Positions 22,890 through 34,095 are shown, counted from the first letter of the stretch. The stretch is DNA of 64,000 bases from Lingula anatina (GCF_001039355.2 NW_019775502.1:503029-567028), one strand, 5' to 3'. Made by a program: numbers and translations. The notes: generated by a model not told the origin, from the letters alone.

Positions 22890-25800
22890 CTACATAAAAA
22901 CAAATATATTTCATCATTTGTAATGAAAATCAAATTTGACGCAGTTACATATACAGCAAAAAGAAATATGGCGTAAAAAATCAAAACAAAATTTTATTGG
23001 GGTTGTTCTTATTATGGACTATTACGCTTTCTAGTTTCAAACATAAAAATACCCTATATAAACATGTTTTAACTAGAAAAGCACTCTGAGAGCGCAGACC
23101 TCCGCCACGGCAGCGATTTTTTATTATTATTGATTATTGATTTATTATTGATCAGGATCACCACCAAAAACTAATCATCTCTTCCTTGGCCCACTTCTGA
23201 CAGTTCCTGAAAATTTCATCAAAATCAGTCCATAACTTTTTGAGTTATGTTGATGACAGACAAACAGGGATGAAAACACAACCTCCTTGGTGGAGGTAAT
23301 TAGAGCCTTGCTTTACCTGGCTAACTGAAGGTGATCAGTTACTTGTACTGTAGTCAGTCCATCAATATTCTCTCCAAAAAATAAATTTTTCAGAGCTATT
23401 CTGAAAATTATATCAAAATCCCTCCTTACTATGAACTTTTTGAATAATGTTGCCAACAGACAAACAGACTATTTCATTAAAGAATTATTTTTTAACTTAA
23501 CTAATGGATCACCACCCCCTAGCATAAGAAATCTTACACTAGCATGACCAGTTTGGGCTGAAATTGCATTTAAATGTGAGTCTGTGTATGCATGCGTGCA
23601 TGTTTAATCAATGTGGCTGAATGCAGGGGCGCATTTAGGCCGTCTTCTGGGTCTTCCGGAAGACGGTCAGATTTTCAAGTTTACATTGACGGGTATCTAA
23701 TTTTTTCTGTCGGAAGACTGTCAAAAAATGGAGGATGGATCAACAAATATAATATGGAAGACTGTCAGAAAATATCTCTGGATCCGCGCCTGGAATGTGT
23801 TCCAAGTGTACCTGTGTGATGGAATGGGGTGGAATGGGGGGAGGGGGGGGAATAACAAATTGCACTTACCAAACTATCCACCAGAGCCTGATAACACTTG
23901 TCAATGATCTCCTGAGGGAGGTCGGTGAACGTTTTCTCCTGCCAGACTCTGGTGAAGTGTTGTGCAGTCCACTTCAAGGCTTCATCTTTCAAAGTAGACA
24001 GATGGAAGGTGTCTGCTACAGGGAGCACCTCTACCACTCCACATAGACACTGAGGGCAAGGCTAGAAAGGCATTTACATAGAATACCGTTTAAAGGCATA
24101 CAAAGTGTGTTACACCTTTATAAAAAAAAAAAAACTTCAAAATTTTTAATTTTCTAAATCACCAAATAATCAAAAAGCAATTGCATTATACTAACTACAA
24201 AGATAAGAGTTTGACTTTGTCTTTTCTGTAATGACTGATATGTTGACAAACACTACATTTAAAGTAACCCACAAAAATAGTAAAAATAATAAATTTGTTC
24301 AGTTAATGTGTAAAACATACAATAGACACTGATTTCTGTCACAAGCTCTTTAAATTAACACATTTATCACATACCCTACCAAACAAAGTCACATTTTACA
24401 GCTCACCTTATGAAAATGATGGCAATAATCTCTTCTTATGAGAAATTCTACTGCATCTTTGAATCCAGGTACATCATACATGTCTCCTGCCATCACCATG
24501 TCCAGAATGCTACAGTCTGTCCCATCGAGATTCACGCAGCCGCCATAGATGTAGAGCAGTAGCTGGTGCAATGCAGCAGGATTAAGTCTGAAACATTGTA
24601 ATTAAAGACGTGTGAATGCATTGGTATAATTGTGTCAACTTAAAGGACATATAATTTATATTTAAATATAATGCTCTGGATGTCAGACCTGTCAATATTA
24701 AGGACACATAAATGAGAATTTGAGTTTGATACAGAGAAACAGAATTACCTGGGAAATATAAACCAAGGTTGGCTATATCCAACAATGTACAAACAGAATG
24801 CATTATCAATTATCATCCATAATTTTTAAAGCCTAACTTTACTTTTTATTTTGAGATTAATTCCATTCATGGTGAAAAAATTAGATATTTAGAGTTCTTA
24901 CACAAGGAGGCTGAAGACCCAAGTTGAATGTAGGTTCTGTAGAGAAGAAAATCCTGGCATTTTGTTTCATTAACACTTATGAAGTAACTGCATATCTTTG
25001 CTTTCTTTATCCAATATATGCCCTTAAAACATAGCACAGGTACCACTTAGCTTATGCCTTGATTTTAGTGTGCACTGGACACATCCCCAAATAGTTACAC
25101 GTGAGTGAGCCAGATGTAAACATAGTTATTTCATGTAATTCCACGAGCAACTCCACTTGATCACTTGTCTAACAAAAGTAAGCAGACAGCATAAGGAGGG
25201 GAGGGCCAGAGTGTTATATTTTTTTGCTGTTGGTGAGAAAAAAAGGGGTATTGGAGAATTTCAGATTGAACATATAACTGGAGAGACAGGTGATACAGTT
25301 GATTTCATTCTTGTATTAGTTGCTATTATATACAGTGATGCTCCCAGCAGCAGTTAGCTTTATAGTATTTATAATACCCGATAGCTTTTTATGCATAATG
25401 AATTTTTTATGTTGGTGCTTCGCCTTATACTGGTATCATTTCCAAATGACAATTTTAGATTTAATTATAGATGATACAGTATGTGATGGTTAAGGCAGAA
25501 GGGGGTATTTAAAATTCCAATTTTCTTATCTTGGTGCTTATGTATGATTTGATGATTTGGAATATATGTTACTGTCTACAGCAATTTACAATATCACATT
25601 AGTTTATAAATATTTAAATGGACTCTCACCTAAATTCTCTCCTATCTACTTTACTTCTACATGCACACTTTATCTTATTTAATAAGTGTACTGTGTGTAA
25701 ATAGACAGAATACCAAAATTATCTATCTACTTTCTACAACCCTATTGAAACAGATTCATAGATTTTCATTTTTTCATCCAAATTGGTTAAGATGTAAGTA

Positions 25801-28800
25801 AAGTAGCTGATGCAAAAGTACAAGTTTACCTAAAAAAATTTATGCACAAAGAAATCATCAGTTAAAAAAAAAAAAAAAAAAAGGACCTTGCCCTAGAAAT
25901 GCCAATATTGAAATATATTGAAATACATAATACATAACAGTGTGCTACAGCTGTGGCAGCGTTGGGCACATATATCACTTTTCTTATTTCAAGTGCATAG
26001 TTCATGTCATAGTTCTGTGTCTGTACATAAAAACTACAGCAAAAGGACCTTGCCCTAGAAATGCCAATATTGAAATATAGTGAAATACATAATACATGAG
26101 AGTGTATTACAGCTGTGGCAGCGTTGGGCACATATATCACTTTTTCTTATTTTTAATGCATAGTTCATGTCATTCAAGTTAACTTGAAGTTATATCAGAC
26201 AATAGACCACCTACCTTCAGCAAACTAAAAAATTCCTCACCATGCAATTTAAAATCAGAGACATGTTGAATGTCACTCTCATGTGAGTGATGTTAACCAG
26301 TCAGTCATTTAGTCTAAGCATGTTCTGATGTCACAAAAAAAAAAAAAAAAAAAAAACAGAAGTCAGTTCCCTGGCTTAGTTGCCTAGGATTTCCACGAGA
26401 GTGATGTTACACTGCCCCTGATAGGGTAAGATGTGCCCATGTGACCACTTAACCTTGGTAATTATGTTCTTAGCCAGGGAACCTTTTTTTTTTTTTTTTG
26501 TGAAACCAGGACCTGGGTGTTGTCTGAAGCAATAAAAATGGCTATTTGTAGTCTCACCTCTCCAATTTGATCTCTCCCGCCTGACTCTCAGCCCAGCCTC
26601 CCCCCAACATGGCCTCAAAATAACTGCACCGCAAAGCCAAGATACATCTGGGAATCAACATGATGGTAAATATTAACAGAAATCATCAAAGATAGCGCAA
26701 TGTCTAGAAACTTGAGAAATTACAAAAAAGAAATATGTTTCTGAGAACTTTGCTCATGCAACAGTTTTATTCAATTTTTCTAAGCATTTATGAATTATCA
26801 TCTTTGTTAATTTAAGATATTCACTCTGAATCAGTAATTTTATTTCATTTCAAGCATTAAACAGATGAAAGTACTATAAGACTATAGTTATGTAAGTGAA
26901 CATACCTATGGCATTTAAACGTCACCTCACCCACTTTGAGTATCACATCACCATTTTCTCCAGACAGATACAGTTCTATCAAATCTTTGGCAATGTCATC
27001 ACAGGGTTCATAACGTATACGTGAACAAGTGTCCACAGAGACGGAGAAAGTCTCTTGACTGGTGGCTTGTTCTGAGACAGATATGCTATCGTCCCTGATA
27101 CGTGTATTTTCTTGTGGTGAACCTGATACTGTAATTGCAACAGGTGGGTCTTCAGTGCTTTGAAGTGAACCCTGAGTATTATCAGGCATCCTAAGCACAC
27201 TGGCATCTTCATTACTTGAGACAGCATCTCCATTAGGTACATTTTCATCTTCTCTATTCTCAGCAGATATCAGAACTTGTGTTGACTGCTGATTTTTTTC
27301 ATTGTTCACAACAGATTCATTCAGATCTTTCAGTTCTGATTGAGCAGTGGTAGTATTCACCGTGAGCTTGTTGTTCTCATTGATGTCTTTGGTTTGAGCT
27401 CTATCTGTAGATGCACAGAGACTTTTCTGTAATTTGTTCCACAGTCCTCTTGCTACTGATAAGTTGTTTTGAAAGTAGAGCTCTCTGGAATAAGACGATC
27501 AGTTTTTTTTTTAATACCACATCGTGACCATCGTGAAGTGATGAGAAATAATACGATAACCACACATTAAGTATAAATCATACTTTGGTAGATAGTGTAA
27601 ACATTTTTGTCATTACCTATAAGTAATTTTGGGTTAGGATATTTTTCCTCTTTTTTTTTGCATAATATTTTAATACTTAAGTATTTAAAAATGCAAGTCT
27701 GGGGTAGCGCTAGCAATGTTTTTAGCTTAGCCAAATTACCACTTTTTTGGTCAATGTGTTATCCAAATGGCTTTATTTTGACTAAAATTAGTCAAATCAA
27801 GCCCTTTGTGTTTAGCCAATTTAAGTCAGTTTTAGCATTTGGCTAAATTGGCGAGTGTTAGCACTACCCCAGCAAGTATTAATCATAAAAAAGACAGCAG
27901 TGTTGGCCCCTGTACAATTCAGAATTTAAAAAGCATATTGAAGAAATTGTTTGCCTATTTGATTATGTTATACAAACAGTTGAAAAAGTAACAAAATCTA
28001 CTGGGGCCTATAAATACCTCAATAGTTTTCTTGCCATTTCAGCTTGCTGGGATGACAGTCCTGTCCAGTCTACTGTATCATTCTCATTCTTTACTTTGAC
28101 CAGATAGCAGCACAGGTCTGGCAGCCTTAAGGAAGCAAAAAAAAAAAAAAGAGTGTGATACTTAAGGGGTTCTCTTATATTTAAGAAATACAATTTCTGC
28201 CCTAGCAATTTTGATAAAAATTGTAAGACAATATCTACTCACCATAACAGCACAGGTCTGGCAGTCTCCGGTAAGCATAATATTGTGACACTTTGTACTA
28301 CTGAACATAACATTCATTGGGCAATGCTATATAAAAACATACCAGATAAGTCACAGTATCATAATTGTGATACATTTATGTTGTAGTGGGTGTATCTTAA
28401 AAAATGTGGTAATTTCAAGGACTACTCTAAAATGCTTATATATATATTAATATGGAAACAAACACATATATTAAAGGTCTTTTTTATCAAAGAAATATTG
28501 ACAACAAATGCTGCATAATATGCCATCTTTGTTCTTTTATTTACATAGTGATACAAATACCAGAAACTTTCCAAACCCTCTTTTCAAACATATGCAGTAA
28601 AAAGTAAGAAAATTAATCCAAAAGGAAGAGTCCCATCCATGTATCAAAGACCTCAGAAGGCACCAATGTCAGTGTATTTGTTTTGTAGGGCTGTCAAATT
28701 AGTAGCTTTTATATGAACACAGAGGAAAACAAGATGTAAATGTTACTAAGAAAATAATCACATGTCCTTTATGTCTTTCTTAAAATTATATTTTTAGTAT

Positions 28801-30247
28801 TATATACCATGCAAATTTATGTGGTAAATAAAAAACATTACAAGACAATTATTATAATAATCATCACATAATTTTCTTTTATGACTATATTTATATGCAT
28901 ATGTCTGTCTGTCTGTATGTATGTGCGTATGTATGGAATGTAATGCCAATTTTTCTTCATTTTACCTTGCCATCAGTATTGTACTGTGAATATGAATAAC
29001 TTCACCACCAATACGCACAACAATGTCTGAGAATTCAGCATTGTTAAATAACCTGGAATATAAATTGTAAACTGTAATACAACTGCAAATGTCAGATTTA
29101 ATTTTCAAGCCTTTAATTTTAGTTTAAATACATTATATCTAACAGGAAAATTTTAGTACAAGTCTGAAAACTTAACAGCATATTTCAACATTAAAAAAAC
29201 AAAACAAATGAAATCAACAGTTCATGCAATAAAAGACACAATATCAATCTTGAGCCAACATTCTGTGCTGATAAAATTTAACACTTATTTCCAACTTAAC
29301 TCACATATATTCTCTTTTCTTTCTTTCTTTCTTTTTTATTTATTTTTGTCTTTTTCATTTCTGTTCCTGACCAGCTGTCACTGGTACTAGTATATATACA
29401 GTACAAATCATGCAATTTACTCAGTAGAGCAAAAAGGATTCATGGTTTAACTCATTGTAGTGTACACAAATATAATTCCCAGACATGTAAATTAATTTGA
29501 TTAGAGTCGATTGCTTGTGCACTCGACTCATTTTTATGACTTTCCTATAATTATATAACTGGAGTGGACGTGTGCAATAATTAAAATCCGTATGTACCGC
29601 GAAATAATGCAGCACCGAATCCACCTATAGATAAGAAATATGTATAAAAGACCTCTAGAAATAATATCGGGGGCAGACTGAAGAAGACTCGAAGGAGACC
29701 GCTCGACGGAGCCATGGGAGACGGCCTTGAGCTGGGAGATTTCACGTAGATGATGTAGTTAGACAGAGTCAACCAATAAACCATTAAACTGGTCATTATG
29801 TGGACTTGGGTTTTCTTTGCGCGACCTTACGTAAATCTGACACGAACCGTGGAATCTTTGGATTGCGTTATCCACTAAGTAAGTCTAAAACGTAATGTCC
29901 TATTTCGAGCCCACGCTTGAATTAAGCGTACAAAATTATGTAAGTTTAGGACATCAATCTCATATGTATATGTAAAGGTACATAACATCATATTATATCA
30001 AATCAACTCTGAGTTTTTACAAACAAAACATATGGTTTTGTAGAAATAAAATTAATATAATTTGTGCAAATACTTGTTATTGCACTATAAAATAGGCCTA
30101 CCTTTGCATGTCTTGTTGAAATATTGTGGCAATCTTTTTCTTCAGTTTGGTTTTTTCCTTAGTATTCTTCACCTCAAAAGCTGTACTCTGGGATGGTGCT
30201 GCCATCTTATGGCTGGTGGAAACTTTGTCTTTTTGCCTAGCAGACAT
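19039..30247 (-). CDS. BTBD8: BTBD8-like protein with two BTB domains
   Basis: Thirteen coding exons on the minus strand: 30247-30102, 29052-28966, 28125-28018, 27484-26906, 26647-26558, 24587-24407, 24061-23870, 22889-22781, 22436-22351, 21828-21685, 21213-21084, 20154-20078 and 19593-19039. All junctions keep frame, giving 827 aa. A first BTB half lies at about residues 50-77 (FSDIVVRIGGEVIHIHSTIL). A second, complete BTB follows at about 285-400: GDVILKVGEVTFKCHR, then CILALRCSYFEAML, LYIYGGCVNLDG and VMAGDMYDV. The PCPQCLCGVVEVL and FTRVWQEKTF segments after it are typical of BTBD8. The helical C-terminal part is followed by a low-complexity, Lys/Ser/Thr-rich tail. In vertebrates BTBD8 is tied to AP-2/clathrin endocytosis; the role here is inferred. 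Vertebrate long forms extend much further, so the short tail may be a lineage difference or a missed 3' exon. Confidence 0.87.
19978..20066. repeat. Strong hairpin in intron 12 of the BTBD8-like gene
   Basis: ATAGACCCCTAGTCAGCGGG...GTTATGTG (19978-20007) pairs with CACATAACCCTCGCTGACTC...TCTAT (20038-20066), a stem of about 29 bp with few mismatches. In the transcript it starts about 12 nt after the exon 12 donor (intron starts at 20077). It may be a small foldback transposon or a structural RNA element. Confidence 0.8.
23075..23300. repeat. Widespread LINE/SINE-tail-like repeat (copy 1)
   Basis: AGAAAAGCACTCTGAGAGCG and CAGACCTCCGCCACGGCAGC are followed by TGAAAATTTCATCAAAATC...AGTCC, ACTTTTTGAGTTATGTTGAT, GACAGACAAACAGG and CCTCCTTGGTGGAGG. 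This type of sequence occurs widely in aquatic animal genomes as a retroelement tail. A second copy is at 33325-33518. The family name is not assigned. Confidence 0.75.
23624..23792. mobile_element. Small DNA transposon with CAGGGGCG ends (copy 1)
   Basis: The ends CAGGGGCGCATTTAG and GGATCCGCGCCTG are imperfect inverted repeats, flanked by GAATG on each side as a 5-bp target duplication. The interior repeats GGAAGAC(G/T)GTCAGA several times. A related copy in the opposite orientation is at 32617-32782. It lies in intron 7 of the BTBD8-like gene. Non-coding. Confidence 0.8.
23870..27484 (-). CDS. BTBD8: BTBD8-like exons 4-7: linker and second BTB domain
   Basis: Exon 4 (27484-26906, 579 nt) encodes ELYFQNNLSVARGLWNKLQK, a Ser/Thr/Asn/Glu-rich disordered linker, and the start of the second BTB (LIELYLSGENGDVILKVG). 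Exon 5 (26647-26558) gives CILALRCSYFEAMLGGGWAE. Exon 6 (24587-24407) gives LHQLLLYIYGGCVNLDG and the EFLIRRDYCHHFHK end. Exon 7 (24061-23870) gives the CPQCLCGVVEVLPVADTF segment. This BTB is complete, so dimerisation is likely. The Cys pair in CPQC is notable but no metal site is claimed. Confidence 0.87.
25880..26175. repeat. Tandem duplication of an approximately 155-bp unit
   Basis: AAAGGACCTTGCCCTAGAAA...TGCCAATATTGAAATATA, AGCTGTGGCAGCGTTGGGCA and ATATATCACTTTT occur twice in direct order (about 25880-26037 and 26038-26175). The copies differ by only a few bases. Intron 5 of the BTBD8-like gene; non-coding. Confidence 0.85.
27701..27870. mobile_element. Small palindromic element with GGGGTAGCGCTAGCA ends
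   Basis: GGGGTAGCGCTAGCA at the left pairs imperfectly with TGTTAGCACTACCCC at the right. TTAGCCAAATTACC and GGCTAAATTGGCGAG form inner arms, and TTAGCCAA-type words recur inside. It resembles a MITE. It is in intron 3 of the BTBD8-like gene. Confidence 0.65.
28018..30247 (-). CDS. BTBD8: BTBD8-like exons 1-3: N-terminus and first BTB segment
   Basis: Exon 1 (30247-30102, phase 2) encodes the start MSARQKDKVSTSHKMAAP and a Lys-rich stretch ending IFQQDMQR. Exon 2 (29052-28966) encodes the BTB start LFNNAEFSDIVVRIGG and HIHSTILMAR. Exon 3 (28125-28018) encodes LPDLCCYLVKVKNEN to ARKLLR. All three are too short to stand out as open frames and were found from splice signals and phase. A 25-bp echo of the start of exon 3 lies upstream of it at 28236-28268. 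Confidence 0.85.
29581..29796 (-). CDS. Hypothetical intronic small membrane protein
   Basis: A 71-residue open frame starting MTSLMVYWLTLSNYIIYV on the minus strand, inside intron 1 of the BTBD8-like gene and on the same strand. A hydrophobic N-terminal span is followed by a polar Ser/Pro/Arg-rich loop (about 20-32), then a second hydrophobic span (VFFSLPPILFLEVFYTYFL) and a short Gly/Phe-rich end. The codons in the middle are richer in C/G than the flanks (CCG, TCG, CGA, CTG), which hints at coding use. I recognise no family, and no polyadenylation or splice evidence was found. It could be a chance frame. Confidence 0.3.
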   Translation of the reverse strand: MTSLMVYWLTLSNYIIYVKSPSSRPSPMAPSSGLLRVFFSLPPILFLEVFYTYFLSIGGFGAALFRGTYGF

Positions 30248-31071
30248 GATGCTATTGTCAATGTGATTTTAAAATAATTTGCTGCAATAAAATTATGGAG
30301 TTGATATAATATTAAATGTTGCCATTTGATACAATTACATAAAACCCTTCTATGATAAAACAAATCACTGTTTTGAATATTTAAAGCGAAACATTGTATC
30401 CAATATTTTACACACACTGTAAAACAAATGAAAGATAGTACTGTGCTGTACTCTGTGAAAAATACATGCATTTTGACTACCATTTCTCAAAATTGGTATC
30501 TCATCGGATTTTTAAAAAAATAAAATTTAATTTTAAAAAAGTTCACAGACTAAACCTAAGCAAATAACGTGTTCACCGGAGCTAATTATAAATTAATTCA
30601 TAAGTGATAAAGAAAGAGCACCCTAGATCCAACTCCTCTAATAATAATATTGCCAACTAACGTCAGTACATGTAACAGCTACTGGTATAGCCGTGCTTAA
30701 ACCTTGTACTATTTGTGTAGGCTTACCTCATTGCGTTCACTGTCATGCGCTCTAGAATAAAAATTTTGACTAATCTACAAGAACGTGACTTCTTAGTTAC
30801 TATAATAGCACCGACCAGCCACCATCTACTTTTTTTCGTGTTTCTTCCCTTTCTTCGTTGTACTTTTCATTGGATCTCCCCGCACTGACCAATCAAACTT
30901 GGGGATCGATCTTCCTTCCCGACTCACCCTGCTCCAATGTTTACTTCCGCCGGAGTGCAAGTGCGCTGACAGCGTGATGTCCGATTCTAGCCCTTCCAGT
31001 ACTGAGATAGAACAAGTGCTATAGTAATATTCTTCAGTTGGGGCGTTTTTATAATATGCAGATATTGTGAT
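30248..31071. promoter_or_regulatory. Shared head-to-head upstream region of BTBD8-like and sulfiredoxin genes
   Basis: The two start codons are 824 bp apart and divergent. On the minus side a likely 5' UTR exon ends at 30727 with donor TGAG|GTAAGC, and its partner acceptor (TTGCAG) opens at 30281, upstream of the ATG at 30247. The UTR exon contains an upstream ATG whose frame closes after splicing (TAA before the main ATG). The core between about 30780 and 31000 is locally GC-richer and includes GACCAATCAAAC, an inverted CCAAT-type word. A bidirectional promoter is inferred from layout, not shown. Confidence 0.55.
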
Positions 31072-31920
31072 ATGCGTATTCGCACTGGGAATTGTCTTTT
31101 TATGCCACTATTTACATCTTTAATAACCAAGGCATTTTCACGTTTACAAGGCACTGGTGCATGTACTAGAAGTGCGTCGTCATTGTGGCTTACGCCTGTT
31201 TCTGGACAATACAGCAAGGCAAGCCAACAGAATTATTGTCCATCAAATATCCACAGGACTATGGGAACTGTTCAACGGGACCAAAGCATCCATGCAGCTC
31301 ATATAGAAGAGGTTCACGACGTTCCAATACGCGTGTTAATTAGGCCTATACCATCTGTTTTAGACGAGAAAAAAGTGGAGTCCTTGATGCAGGTTATTCA
31401 GGTAGATTTCCTGTCTATTCTATTCAGTTAAACGCCCTATTATTGTCATTTAACCTAAAAGAGATAATGAAAGTGTGCGTACTATCTTTTGTTGCAGATA
31501 AAAGTGGGAGAATGACCAACAATTAAGGTATCTTATATTGATAGGCCTGCATCAATCTAGCTTGTTGGTCATTCTAACACTGTGTATGTGTGTGTGTGTG
31601 TGTGTGTGTGCTAGGACCCAAAATATATCTTGTATCCTAGGTGTGTTTGTGTGTGTTTTGCCAAAATTCTTATCAAATCAAAATTTTAAAGGTATTTTTA
31701 ATCATTTCAGAATGCTGCAACAAGAGCTCAAGTGCCCCCAATAGATGTTTTATGGATTAAAGGACGTGAGGGTGGTGATTATTACTATTCATTTGGTGGT
31801 TGCCATAGATACGAAGCCTACAAGAGACTCAACATGCAGACTGTACCCTGTAAACTGTTTAAGTCTACTGTTTCTGACTTGAAGTTTTACCTGGGAAGTT
31901 CAACACCAGATTTACTTTGA
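31072..31920 (+). CDS. SRXN1: Sulfiredoxin
   Basis: Two exons, 31072-31401 and 31711-31920, joined in phase 0 (CAG|GTAGAT ... TTTCAG|AATG), giving 179 aa. Sulfiredoxin uses ATP to reduce the sulfinic acid form of 2-Cys peroxiredoxins. The ParB-like fold is clear: [40 protein letters not shown], then [10 protein letters not shown] with the catalytic Cys at residue 141, equivalent to human Cys99, and an end STPDLL matching the human C-terminus. Human SRXN1 is 137 aa, so this one is 42 residues longer, all at the N-terminus. That extension ([10 protein letters not shown]...) has Arg, Lys, Ser and Thr but almost no acidic residues, like a mitochondrial presequence. An internal ATG at 31261 would give a 116-aa cytosolic-type protein, so two forms are possible. 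AATAAA words at about 32070 and 32081 may be polyadenylation signals. Confidence 0.95.
31579..31611. repeat. TG microsatellite in the sulfiredoxin intron
   Basis: A run of TG dinucleotides of about 30 bp, between the two SRXN1 exons. Confidence 0.9.
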
Positions 31921-32616
31921 TGTGCAATATGTGGCTCAGTTTATGACATAAGATTATAACAGCATAACATATTAACACTCATCAAGCCAATTTAAAGCCA
32001 TTGAAGAAAAGCTACCTGAAGACATATTAATTGAAACTAGCCCTAAAAATATAGATTCATGTATGTCTTAATAAAAAAAGAATAAAGTCTTTTTACAGTG
32101 TTTTTTCTAAATAACAATTTAAAGGTATTGCCTTGAAAGATAACTTGAAATTAATAAAAATAGTATATATTAATGAACTGGTTATTGTTATGAAACAAGG
32201 ATGTTTTAAGAAATGAATATTAAAATTACATTGTACCAGTCATTACCTTAAACAAAGGTCCATATTTTTATATGTCTATTTATTCTTATTGTTAAAATAA
32301 AAATGATCTCTCTGCAACAGTGATTTAATATATATTGGCATTTTATTGATTAAATCAAAATTGATATCATTTCAGTATGTACATGCATTTAATGAATAAT
32401 GACATTGCTTCTAACCCAGCAAAATGGTCTTAGCATTAGCATGGTAACGCAAAACAAGGCAGCAAAGCTGTCAAATGTACAGACACAAAACAAAAAATAA
32501 AGATGCAAAATAGGTCATTTTGTCAATTTTGATTCAATAATAAATAATGCTTATAATAGCACAGTCAGTTAACACTGATTTTTAATCATGCACAACAGGT
32601 AACATGCTCAATAACA

Positions 32617-32782
32617 GGAGCAGATCCAGAGATATTTTCTGACAGTATTCCAAAGTATCTTTGTTGATCCATCCTCCACTTTTGATGGTCTTCCAACAGA
32701 AAAAAATTGATACCAGTCAATGTAAACTTAAATATCTGACCGTCATCTGAAAGACCCAGAAGACGGCCTCAATCCACCCCTG
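32617..32782. mobile_element. Small DNA transposon with CAGGGGCG-type ends (copy 2, inverted)
   Basis: CAGGAGCAGATCCAGAGATA at the left and CAATCCACCCCTG at the right, flanked by CAATAA on both sides. The interior (GATCCATCCTCCACTTTTGA, GACCGTCATCTGAAAGACCC) is the reverse complement of the copy at 23624-23792, diverged. Non-coding. Confidence 0.78.
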
Positions 32783-33324
32783 CAATAAGATTACAGTTTC
32801 TGGACCATGAGAATTCAAATTCAGATAATGAAAATCCCAATATCTGAAAAATGTTGACAGTGCATAAAATAATATTACATAATGTTTAAAGACATAAAAA
32901 CCTATGCAACTGCTTATTAAATGTGGAAATATAGAAAATCTAAAGAGTTTCAGGTGGACGGGAGTTGAAAATGCCAGTGTTTAGGAAAAAAAAATTAAAA
33001 AGAAAACACACACAAAAAAACAATAAAAAAATTCCAATAAAGCTGCTATTCAAACTTTTAATCTTGCTGTATTACATGATATGAATAACCCCAATGTGTT
33101 TGAGGATAATAAGGCGCTGTTATTCATCTATAGCATTAATGTGAGCATTACACAATTTTTTTCTTTTGTAAACTTATTTGCAATATTAAACAACATTTAC
33201 CTGCATAATTATCACCAATTCCTAAATATGTGACCCAGTTAAGAGAGCTTAACCTATAGAAAATACAGAAAATGTGCAGAGCCTTAGGCGGATGAGGGTT
33301 AAAAGTCACAAATTATAAAGGAAA

Positions 33325-33518
33325 ACATAACAAAACCAGAAAAGCACTCCGAGAGTGCAGACCTCTGCCAAGGCAGCAACTGTTGATTATTATTGGTTAT
33401 TGTCCTCTTTGGCCCACTTCTGACAGTTCCTGAAAATTTCAGCAAAATCATTCCATAACTTTTTGAGTTATGTTGATGACAGACAAACAGGGGTGAAAAT
33501 ATAACCTCCTTGGCAGAN
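33325..33518. repeat. LINE/SINE-tail-like repeat (copy 2), cut by an N
   Basis: AGAAAAGCACTCCGAGAGTG, CAGACCTCTGCCAAGGCAGC, ACTTTTTGAGTTATGTTGAT and CCTCCTTGGCAGA match the copy at 23075-23300. The unit stops at an N (33518) exactly where its last bases (GGTAAT) would be expected. Confidence 0.78.
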
Positions 33519-34025
33519 GACTGTTTTTTTTTCGCCCGCTCGCACCGATTTTGGGGTCCCCAGAGGATGTCATCCATAAAAATAAAAAAGTGTGGCCTAA
33601 GTGAAAGAAATTAATTTTTAATTTTTTTCTGACATTTTCCTATGCAGCCATTTTTTTTACCAACACCGGGAAAGAAAACATGTACATAGACTCAAAGTGT
33701 GACAACATTAAATTATGGGCCATGTTTATTTTTTACACACCTGCAGTTACTGACCTTTAATGGTTTGTCTCTTACATATCCTTTGTTTATTTTTTAAAAA
33801 AAGTGTTTTCATAAAAGCAGGTATTAATGATAAAAAAAAAAAACAGACACAGTCAATCAAACATTAGGCCTAATAATGAAAAACAGACACAGTCAATCAA
33901 ATATTAACATGTGAAGTCATTTACAAGGCATTTGATTGTTTAGAAGGCACTGATCGATCGTCAAAAACATGAGAGGCTAGTGAGTACAGGTAAAGGTACT
34001 ATTCTACACCTGAGCTGTTGTAACA

Positions 34026-34095
34026 GCGTCGATGGTACAGTGGGTAAAGGCGTCGTCGGAATACTATCCTCCAGGTATCGGGTTCGTTATCTTCG
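34026..34095 (+). repeat. tRNA-like Pol III module, type 1 (four copies in the duplication)
   Basis: GTCGATGGTACAGTGGGTAA fits an A-box (TRGYNNARYGGG-like), and GGTATCGGGTTCGTTATC about 45 bp later resembles a B-box. Related modules lie at 34969-35030, 36607-36670 and 37545-37603, the second and fourth reading GATGGCACAGTGGGTAAAGG...AACGGGTTCGTTA. No acceptor stem or complete cloverleaf can be drawn, so these are tRNA-derived SINE-like promoters, not tRNA genes. Confidence 0.55.
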
